Position numbers and translations under genes: made by a program. Positions 54,936 through 61,915 of a stretch of DNA of 64,000 nt are shown here, in pieces. Positions within the stretch are counted from its first letter, which is position 1. Every line of letters begins with the position of its first letter. Origin of the DNA: QHXW01 sp035280425 (GTDB lineage: Bacteria > Acidobacteriota > Terriglobia > Bryobacterales > Bryobacteraceae); the NCBI GenBank assembly GCA_035280425.1, contig DATEFW010000043.1, positions 1-64,000 of the forward strand, given 5' to 3'. The notes under the pieces were generated by a model, which had not been told where the DNA came from, ran no database searches, and worked only from the letters and a program-made list of their open reading frames with translations.

Positions 54936-55330
54936 TACGTCTTCTCGCCCGAGCGGTCTGAGTAAGCCCACTCGAGCGCTCCTTTTTTCCAGATATAAAA
55001 GAAGCCGCAAACAATCAGGACGATGAAGATCACCATCTCGATGAAGGCGAACATTTTCAGCTCCCGGTAAACCACGGCCCAAGGGTATAAGAAGATCGCT
55101 TCGATATCGAAGACGATGAAAATCATGCCGACCAGATAAAATTTCACGCTAAAACGTTGACGGGCATCGCCGGTCGGAACGATACCGCTCTCGTAGGGCT
55201 GCTCCTTGACGCGGTCGCGGACGCGCTTGCCGAGAACAAAGGAGAGCCCCAGCATCAGCGTCGCTACGGCGATCCCGATCGCGACCTGAAGCAGAACAGG
55301 GAAATAGAGCTCCGGATAACTAGTAGGCAT
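54935..55330 (-). CDS. nuoA: NADH-quinone oxidoreductase subunit A
   Basis: The first gene of the operon encodes a 131-residue, three-span membrane subunit with the conserved YESGIVPTGDARQRF loop and the acidic FDIEAIFLYPWAV motif of the second span, both near the quinone chamber. An AGGAA lies just before the ATG. Upstream is a short divergent region shared with thiS. Confidence 0.95.
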   Translation of the reverse strand: MPTSYPELYFPVLLQVAIGIAVATLMLGLSFVLGKRVRDRVKEQPYESGIVPTGDARQRFSVKFYLVGMIFIVFDIEAIFLYPWAVVYRELKMFAFIEMVIFIVLIVCGFFYIWKKGALEWAYSDRSGEKT

Positions 55331-55429
55331 TTCCTGTTTTGCCGGGGACTAAAAAAGGCTTTAAATTTCAATATAATGACTATGAAAACGGGGTGTCAAC
55401 CCGCCCCGGGTGTTATGCGGCACACGTCG
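55331..55429. promoter_or_regulatory. Divergent promoter region of nuoA and thiS
   Basis: This AT-rich 99-base stretch must hold the promoters of both the nuo operon (minus) and thiS (plus). A perfect TATAAT at 55374-55379 is oriented toward thiS; no good -35 box precedes it. On the minus strand the same bases read ATTATATTGAAA. I saw no thiamine-diphosphate riboswitch motif ahead of thiS. Confidence 0.45.
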
Positions 55430-55636
55430 ATGGAAATTGCTATTTCGGTCAACGGCGAAGAGCGCCGGATTCGTGACGGCGCGACGATCGCGGATCTGAT
55501 TGGCGAGCTGCATCTGGACCCTGAGCGGCTGGCCGTGGAGCTCGATCTTCGCATTGTGAAAAAGCAGGACTGGAGTATGACACACCTGAGCGGAGGCTCG
55601 AAGCTGGAGATCGTGCAATTCGTCGGAGGCGGCTAA
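55430..55636 (+). CDS. thiS: Sulfur carrier protein ThiS
   Basis: The ATG at 55430 gives 68 residues of a ubiquitin-like fold ending in the obligatory Gly-Gly (FVGGG) that is adenylated and thiocarboxylated to donate sulfur to the thiazole ring of thiamine. Start choice follows family length; open frame continues upstream into nuoA. thiG or other thiamine genes are not adjacent. MoaD-like carriers also end in GG, but the LDPERLAVELDLRIV block is typical of ThiS. Confidence 0.88.
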   Translation: MEIAISVNGEERRIRDGATIADLIGELHLDPERLAVELDLRIVKKQDWSMTHLSGGSKLEIVQFVGGG

Positions 55637-55813
55637 GGCTGACACCGTTTTACTGATTGCCAGGACGTCGAATATTCGTACTGCTAGGCGCGTCCTGTGG
55701 CGCGCTCGCAGTGTACAAGACGAGACGCGTCTCCGTACCAAAATTCAAAACGGACCTGTACATCTATGGTTGCGCCAGTCGCCTCCTTAATTCTGCAGAG
55801 AGCCGCGCAGGCA

Positions 55814-56158
55814 TTATGCGAAGCTGCGAACCGCCCCGGCTTCGTCCTCGTGCACGTCGAAAACCGTATACAGCTTGGTAATTTGCAGGAGGTCTTTTAC
55901 TCTTTTGGTCAACCCCAACAGTTTCAACTGGCCGCCCTGGTTGGCGACGGTCGTGAAACCGGAAACCAGCTCTCCGATACCGGAGCTGTCAATATAGGAG
56001 ACCTCGCCCAGATTCAGCAGAATCTTTTTGTGGCCCTTGCTCACCATGTCCCGCAGGGTGTCGCGCAGCGCACTCGAACCTTCGCCCAGCGTAATACGCC
56101 CAGCCACATCCAAGACGCTGACGTCTCCAACCTGCCGCGTGTTTAACTTAACGCTCAC
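55814..56158 (-). CDS. STAS-domain anti-sigma factor antagonist (RsbV/SpoIIAA-like)
   Basis: The 114-residue protein is a single STAS domain. The phosphorylatable Ser lies in SYIDSSGIGEL, the standard site of antagonists. When dephosphorylated it binds the switch kinase and frees its target. The kinase gene lies 32 bases upstream, so both form a partner-switching pair. No PP2C phosphatase or cognate sigma gene is beside them. Confidence 0.93.
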   Translation of the reverse strand: MSVKLNTRQVGDVSVLDVAGRITLGEGSSALRDTLRDMVSKGHKKILLNLGEVSYIDSSGIGELVSGFTTVANQGGQLKLLGLTKRVKDLLQITKLYTVFDVHEDEAGAVRSFA

Positions 56159-56190
56159 TTCCGTAAACCTCCTCGATAAAAAACGCTTCG

Positions 56191-56631
56191 CTATTTCCGC
56201 CCGAGATACTTGACCAGAGTGACCTCGGTACCGGCCGGAGCTAAGCGCCGGACCTGCAGCTCATCCATAAATGCGCGGATAAGAAAAATGCCCCGCCCCG
56301 AGTGCCGCAGCAGATTTTCATCCGAAAGCGGGTCGGGCACATTGCCCAAGTCGAACCCCTTGCCCTGATCCGCTATGGTCACCGTAAACCGGTCGGTCTG
56401 CTTGGAAACAGATACGTGAACTTTTTTATGCGCGCTGTACTGATTGCCGTGCACTACGGCGTTCACCATCGATTCGCGCACAGCCATGCCGATCTTGTGC
56501 AAATCTTCTTCTTGAAAACCAGCTTTTTGCGCCAAGTCCAATACCAGGGATTCAGCGCTGTCCACGCTCTCCAGTGTCGAATCCAGAAACTGATCTACAG
56601 TCTCGGCTTCGCCGCCAGTGTTCTTCCCCAT
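56191..56631 (-). CDS. RsbW/SpoIIAB-like switch kinase (anti-sigma factor)
   Basis: The 146-residue GHKL ATPase has the N-box in RESMVNAVVHGNQ, G1 in DQGKGFD and G2 in GRGIFLIRAF. Such proteins phosphorylate their STAS partner on Ser and bind a target sigma factor or enzyme in exchange. The gene directly upstream of the STAS gene fits the classic pair. The target is unknown; the ECF sigma at 26.7 kb already has its own zinc-type anti-sigma factor. Confidence 0.92.
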   Translation of the reverse strand: MGKNTGGEAETVDQFLDSTLESVDSAESLVLDLAQKAGFQEEDLHKIGMAVRESMVNAVVHGNQYSAHKKVHVSVSKQTDRFTVTIADQGKGFDLGNVPDPLSDENLLRHSGRGIFLIRAFMDELQVRRLAPAGTEVTLVKYLGRK

Positions 56632-56766
56632 ATTTGAGCTGGCCTCAGCGTGGCCAAGTCGAATCGCTACAATAACCTGCCGGTTGAAGGAAAGTCAAGA
56701 GCAGGAGCGCGCCGCAGTTCGCTGGCGCCACTTTTCTACACTCGACCGCTGTCGCAAATTGCTCGT

Positions 56767-59409
56767 TCAGGCTAGCGTCAACTTCAGTTTTTGGCCGCCG
56801 GATAATTTTACGGGAGGGCTGAGCCGCACCACTGCCTCGCCACGCGCGGCCTCGGCGACGGCCGGGTGGCTCGAAGAGACTTTCGCGTGCGTGCCCGAAA
56901 AGGGCAATCGCACGATAGCAAGCTCCAGCGCACCGCCTTCAACAGCGATCTCGGCATCGAGATTCTGTTTTGCAGCCTGCTGCGCGTAACTTCCCCAGGC
57001 GGTGCCGGTTGAGTACAGGCAGCGGAAGTTCGACGCGGAAACGCGGGGCGCGAAGCGGATGGCTTTGTGCGGCGCCGAGTAATCGAAGCCTGAAATGGCG
57101 GTCAGCACGGACCAGCTCGACATGGCGCGAGCGTAGTGATTGCCGCACTCGATCTCGTTCCATGGATTTCGGCGCGCACCATCGTAGCGGGCGCGCGCGG
57201 CCTCGACGATGGCCAAACCTTCTTTGACCATGTCTTCGTAAATCAGATGCGCGGCCACCTGGTACTCGATGCCGGTCCAGACCTCGTCGGAGTAGACGAA
57301 GGGTAATGCAGGCCGTTTTCCTTTAGGCCAACTGCAGAGCAGAAGGCCTTTTTCATCGTTGAGCGCATAAATGCGCTGGGCATTGGCGAAATCGGCGAAG
57401 TCTGTGTTGAAGTTATATCGAAAGATGGAAGCGAGAGCGCTGCGTAGATGATCATGGGGCAGCAATTTTTCGAGTCCCACCACCTCGGCGAACCATTGGC
57501 CCAGCAACTGATCCGAGAGGCAGCCTTCGCCGTATTGGTAGTACGACGCCTTGGGCGTCGATTCGTCCACCTTCTGGACGTAATACTCGCCATTCCATAA
57601 CGCCTGATCCAGCCGCGCACGGCCCTGTTCGAAAATCTTGCGATAGGTTTGGGCAGCGGACTGGTCGCCTAGGTGCTCGGCCATGCGCGCGGCAGCAGCC
57701 AGCGCGCCAAGATAGAGCGTGCCCATCATCGTGTTCGGACCGTAAAACTCGATGTCGTAGGTATTGTGCTGCTCGCCTTCCATGACGCCGTCGCGGTCCG
57801 CGTCCCATTTCACCCAGGCGTACTCGAGCGCTCGCTTGACGGCGGGCCAAAGATCGCGCAGCCATTCGTCGCCCGCGCCGCGCATCCATTCACGATAGAC
57901 CTTCATGATGCAGCCCATCTGGCCATCGGCGGCGGGGAGCTGGCTTCCGCCCGATTGTGAGCGCAAAGGCACCGGTGTGCGAAAGCTCATGCTGCCGTCC
58001 GGGCCGAGGTTGGAATGGAAATCGGTTTCCCGCATGCTGCGCTCGAGGTCCGGATAGAGATGCGCCATGGCCTGCTCGTAGTTATAAACGTGCGTGCAGT
58101 TCATGGGACAGCATCCGGAATGATCGTTGCAGCCTTCGAACGCGAGGGTCACGTTGCCCTCCATGACCATCACTGTATTGGTGCGGAGGATCGATGCCTG
58201 GCTGGAGACAGCATCGATGACCGGCCCCGGAAGCGTGGAAGCATACAATGTGTCCCGATACTTTCGGGAGCGGGTGCCGAGCGACTCGATCTCACGCAGG
58301 GCATGAACCGCGGGTTCCCACGCCGATGGCCATCGCGTTCCGTACTGGTTTTTGAGGGAGGTAGGTTTGGGAGCCTCGGCGACCGGCCCGAAATCCTCGC
58401 CCGCGCTGCGCCAATAGATCTCGGTGTTGGGAAAGTGCCAGGCCAGCACGAACGTCACGTGTCTGGTCTCGCCCGGCTTCAAAGTGAAATGCGAGGCGAG
58501 CGAAGCGTAGTCGGTGGTCTTATCTTCTGAAGGGGCGCCGGCATTGTTCGGAAAACGGCCGCGCGCGAGGAATTCATCCCACCACTTCTGAAACTCGTCC
58601 CACCACTCGCCGTGTTCCCAATGCAAGCGGTACGAAATGTCGCCCGCTTCGGTGACGACGGCCATCGAACCATGCCCTGGCGAATCGGAGCCGTATTTGC
58701 TCGACGACAGATAGAGCCCGCTCGCGCCGTTTTCGGTGCGAAACTCGTTCAAGTTCGATCCGAAGAACGGCTCGGAGCGGCTGGAAAGCCTGGTTACACC
58801 GTCGTAACCCACTGGGTTCATGATCGAGAAGGCGAGCGCGGCATTGACTGCCGATGCGGCCCGGTTGTGCAGCTTATAGGTGAGCAGAGCCACCGGGAGG
58901 CTCGATTCCGCCGTGGCCAGCGGGACCATCGGATTGAACGCTTCGAGCGACACCCCCACCGGCAGCTTGCGATCCAGGAATTCGACCGTGGCGAACGGAT
59001 AAGATCCGGTGAACACTGCTTCCGGAAAGCGCGGCAGACCGAGGGCGGTATCACGCGGCAGCCCGTCTGAACCGGTAAACGGCGGAAGAGGCTGGCGCTC
59101 GACGACTCGGATCAGGGGTTTCGAAAGCCCGCCGCCTTCCAGTCTCATCGAAACAAACGTGAAGGGCAGAACGCCGCCTTTGTTCGGGCGATTGAAAATT
59201 TCCCAATCGCGCAAGTCGCCCCGGCCTCCGAGCGATACCGTGCCCGTGCCGATGCCTCCCAGCGGGAATGCAATCTCCTTGAGCGCGGCTTTCGTGAAGC
59301 GCCGGCCAGGCGCAGGTTGGGATTTCGCCGTGCCGCGCGTGGTTTGGGCGGCGGATAAACCGGCGGCCGCGGCTGAACCGGCCAGCAGAGATCGTCTGGT
59401 AATCTTCAT
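56767..59409 (-). CDS. GH116 family beta-glycosidase (glucosylceramidase-like), exported
   Basis: The 880-residue protein has a twin-arginine signal (TRRSLLAGSAAAAGL), an N-terminal beta-sandwich domain starting at IAFPLGGIGTGTVSLGG, and a C-terminal (alpha/alpha)6 barrel with CTHVYNYEQAMAHLYPDLER. Candidate catalytic residues by position and context are E425 in LAFEGCND and D552 in HNTYDIEF, as in GBA2 and the Thermoanaerobacterium enzyme. GH116 enzymes cleave beta-glucosides or beta-xylosides with retention. Its ATG overlaps the stop of the metal GTPase gene (ATGA), so translation of the two is coupled. Confidence 0.9.
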   Translation of the reverse strand: MKITRRSLLAGSAAAAGLSAAQTTRGTAKSQPAPGRRFTKAALKEIAFPLGGIGTGTVSLGGRGDLRDWEIFNRPNKGGVLPFTFVSMRLEGGGLSKPLIRVVERQPLPPFTGSDGLPRDTALGLPRFPEAVFTGSYPFATVEFLDRKLPVGVSLEAFNPMVPLATAESSLPVALLTYKLHNRAASAVNAALAFSIMNPVGYDGVTRLSSRSEPFFGSNLNEFRTENGASGLYLSSSKYGSDSPGHGSMAVVTEAGDISYRLHWEHGEWWDEFQKWWDEFLARGRFPNNAGAPSEDKTTDYASLASHFTLKPGETRHVTFVLAWHFPNTEIYWRSAGEDFGPVAEAPKPTSLKNQYGTRWPSAWEPAVHALREIESLGTRSRKYRDTLYASTLPGPVIDAVSSQASILRTNTVMVMEGNVTLAFEGCNDHSGCCPMNCTHVYNYEQAMAHLYPDLERSMRETDFHSNLGPDGSMSFRTPVPLRSQSGGSQLPAADGQMGCIMKVYREWMRGAGDEWLRDLWPAVKRALEYAWVKWDADRDGVMEGEQHNTYDIEFYGPNTMMGTLYLGALAAAARMAEHLGDQSAAQTYRKIFEQGRARLDQALWNGEYYVQKVDESTPKASYYQYGEGCLSDQLLGQWFAEVVGLEKLLPHDHLRSALASIFRYNFNTDFADFANAQRIYALNDEKGLLLCSWPKGKRPALPFVYSDEVWTGIEYQVAAHLIYEDMVKEGLAIVEAARARYDGARRNPWNEIECGNHYARAMSSWSVLTAISGFDYSAPHKAIRFAPRVSASNFRCLYSTGTAWGSYAQQAAKQNLDAEIAVEGGALELAIVRLPFSGTHAKVSSSHPAVAEAARGEAVVRLSPPVKLSGGQKLKLTLA

Positions 59410-60458
59410 ACGACTTCCTTAAACCGATGTTCGGGCATGGGCGGAGACGGGCGGAACGACTGCTGTCGAGTTACGCGCACCGTACCCGGCATTTGATGAA
59501 TCGCGTGTTCGACTGCGGCACTCAATTTCTCCGGTGCTCCGAGCGCTCGCAGGTTAAGAGTCAGAGCGTAGCGGCGCGCGGGCGGAGCATCGAGTTGGCC
59601 CTCAACAGATGGTTTTTCTCCATTACGACACACGCTGGCCTTGAGATATCCGTTCGCCGATTGCGCGAACACTTTCAGGTGTGCAATGGCGATTCCGGAC
59701 TCCGTCAACAGTTTGTCGAGATGAGCGATGAGCGGACCGGCCAATGCCGCGGGTGTCAGGGCTCTCGCGAGGTGTAAGTTGGCGCGCCAGTTCAGCCAGC
59801 CAAGCGCCGCCTCTGCTTCGGCATAGAGCTGATAGTCGATCTCGAGAAGCCGCGAGCCTGTGCTCGCGCCTGCCGCCAGCAGCGCATTCAGCCACTCAGG
59901 GATACCGAACCCGGTAAGTGCGCTGAGCTTGCGGGCTTCGATTCCGTCGAGAGTAGGGAAACGCTCGTAGCGGTCCGCCTTGCTGAAACAGACGACATCG
60001 GCTTCGGCGATCTGCTTCTGGAAAAGATAAGCCGCCAGCGGGTCGCCGTCCGGACGCAGCAGCTCTTCGGCGCGCGCCGGATCGACCAGCACTGTCAGGG
60101 GCGCCAGACGAAACCGGCCGCTGTGGTATCGCTTGATTGGCTGCAAAATGGTCGCGGAAAGATCGGTGCAACTGCCGACCGGTTCTGCCAGGATGAACTC
60201 CGGCGCTTCGCGTTCGGCCAGACGCTCAACGGCGGCCATGAATTGCGAGAACCGGCAGCAGAAGCAGCCGCCGGCGATCTCCTCAGCCGGGAACCCGGCG
60301 GATTCAGCCAGCCGCGTGTCCACTAAATCCGCGCCCTGGTCGTTCAAGATCACGCCAACGCGCCCGCCCTGTCCCCGCAGATGGCGGGCGGCTGCAAGCA
60401 GCAGCGTGGTTTTACCGGCGCCCAAAAAGCCACCGACCAGAATCAAACGAGCCGACAA
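59406..60458 (-). CDS. CobW/COG0523 family metal-chaperone GTPase
   Basis: The 350-residue protein starts at a TTG without a clear ribosome binding site. It has Walker A GGFLGAGKTT (residues 9-18) and the metal-binding CxCC of the family in GGCFCC (C65, C67, C68). The guanine-specificity motif reads SKAD (159-162) where NKxD is usual. A divergent C-terminal domain follows. COG0523 proteins insert or traffic Zn, Co or other metals. Coupling to a GH116 glycosidase is unexpected because GH116 needs no transition metal, though calcium sites occur in some members. Confidence 0.88.
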   Translation of the reverse strand: MSARLILVGGFLGAGKTTLLLAAARHLRGQGGRVGVILNDQGADLVDTRLAESAGFPAEEIAGGCFCCRFSQFMAAVERLAEREAPEFILAEPVGSCTDLSATILQPIKRYHSGRFRLAPLTVLVDPARAEELLRPDGDPLAAYLFQKQIAEADVVCFSKADRYERFPTLDGIEARKLSALTGFGIPEWLNALLAAGASTGSRLLEIDYQLYAEAEAALGWLNWRANLHLARALTPAALAGPLIAHLDKLLTESGIAIAHLKVFAQSANGYLKASVCRNGEKPSVEGQLDAPPARRYALTLNLRALGAPEKLSAAVEHAIHQMPGTVRVTRQQSFRPSPPMPEHRFKEVV

Positions 60459-60583
60459 GTGAAAAGCATACTAGAGGCGAGCGGGCGCGGCAATGCGAGG
60501 AGGATCTGTGCCGAGAGGGACGGCGCTACGGAGCATCTTGAACTGGCCGTTCATAGACGCTATTCTGATCCGGGGGTCTGCAC

Positions 60584-61861
60584 ATGAGGGCCAGGATTTG
60601 TTCGGCGTTCCTTCTCGCGGGCGCGGCATTCGGCGCGCCGGCGCCAACCTTTTATAAAGACGTCCTGCCGATCCTGCAGAAGAACTGCCAAGGATGCCAC
60701 CGTCCGGATGAAGCGGCGCCTATGTCATTTCTGACCTACGCTGACGTCCGGCCGTGGGCCAAAGCCATCCGCGAGGCGGTGCTGCTCAAGAAGATGCCGC
60801 CGTGGTATGCCGATCCGCATTACGGCAAGTTCCGCAACGATCGCGCTCTTGCGCAAAGCGATATCGACACGCTCGCCACGTGGGCCGATGGCGGGGCCGT
60901 AGAAGGCAATGCCAAAGAGGCTCCGCCCGCGATCGAATTTCCTGAAGGCTGGAGCGCGGGAAGGCCGGACCTCGTGATCGAGATGCCGGAAGAGTTTCAT
61001 GTGCCGGCGTCCGGGACAATCCCCTACCAGCATTTCGTACTTCCCACCGGATTCAAGCAAGACAAGTGGGTGCGGATCGCGGAATTGCGTCCCGGCAATC
61101 GCGCCGTGGTGCACCATGCGCTGATTTTTGTGCGGCCGCCGGGGTCCAGGTACATGGCCGACGCCAGGCCCGGCGAAGCTTTTGTCCCCAAGCAGGACTG
61201 GCGCGTCGGCCGGTCGCCGTACGACGAATTTCTAGACATCTACGTTCCGGGCGTCACGCCGCAAATTCTGAAACCGGGTGAAGCTAAGCTGATCAAGGCA
61301 GGCTCGGACCTGATTTTCCAGATCCATTACACGACCAACGGTAAACCGGCGGTTGATCGCAGCAAGATTGGCCTGACCTTTGCCGGCGAGCCGCCGGCGA
61401 AGCGCGTGTACACGCTAGCGGTCGCGACCGACCGGTTTGTGATTCCTCCCGGCGCGCCGAACTACGAAGTACAGTCGAAATTTGTGTTGCAGTCTGATGC
61501 CACGCTGATCAGCATGAATCCACATATGCACCTGCGCGGAAAGTCGTTCGAGTACCGCGTGATCTTTCCCACGGGCGAAGACGAAACGCTGTTGCGCGTC
61601 CCGCGTTATCTGTTCGCCTGGCAAATGCCGTACATACTCGCGAAGCCGCTATTATTGCCGAAAGGCACGCGAATCGAATGCACCGCGCATTTCGATAATT
61701 CGCCTAATAATCCGACCAATCCCGACCCCAAAGCCGAAGTTCGCTGGGGTGACCAGAGCTGGGAAGAGATGATGGTGGGTTTCATGGATGTCGCGTTCGA
61801 TGCACACCTTGATCCGATGGATCTGTATCGCCCGCGCCGGCAATCGGCAGGTGGCGAATAG
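60584..61861 (+). CDS. Exported cytochrome c / copper monooxygenase-like fusion
   Basis: The 425-residue protein has a signal peptide (ending near AAFGAP) and a cytochrome-c-like domain with CQGCH (C35, C38, H39) and a likely Met ligand in KKMPPWYAD (M71). A C-terminal domain like the copper type II ascorbate-dependent monooxygenases follows: VVHHALIFV (H177, H178) and MNPHMHLRGKSF (His-Met-His near 311-313). In acidobacteria this layout is common and the function unsettled; copper oxidation of an organic or electron transfer in the periplasm is plausible. It stands 54 bases before the DUF5916 gene. Confidence 0.83.
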   Translation: MRARICSAFLLAGAAFGAPAPTFYKDVLPILQKNCQGCHRPDEAAPMSFLTYADVRPWAKAIREAVLLKKMPPWYADPHYGKFRNDRALAQSDIDTLATWADGGAVEGNAKEAPPAIEFPEGWSAGRPDLVIEMPEEFHVPASGTIPYQHFVLPTGFKQDKWVRIAELRPGNRAVVHHALIFVRPPGSRYMADARPGEAFVPKQDWRVGRSPYDEFLDIYVPGVTPQILKPGEAKLIKAGSDLIFQIHYTTNGKPAVDRSKIGLTFAGEPPAKRVYTLAVATDRFVIPPGAPNYEVQSKFVLQSDATLISMNPHMHLRGKSFEYRVIFPTGEDETLLRVPRYLFAWQMPYILAKPLLLPKGTRIECTAHFDNSPNNPTNPDPKAEVRWGDQSWEEMMVGFMDVAFDAHLDPMDLYRPRRQSAGGE

Positions 61862-61915
61862 CGCAGCGAAATTTCAGTCGATTTTCATGTGTTCCCGGTA
61901 GAATACCTGGGCCGG

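Noticed and set aside
55381..55429. Thiamine-diphosphate riboswitch ahead of thiS
   Set aside because: The leader is too short and lacks the CUGAGA and other conserved core motifs.
55722..55733. GAGACGCGTCTC palindrome after thiS
   Set aside because: It is self-complementary but short, has no T-run and no position relative to a gene that would make it a convincing terminator or operator.
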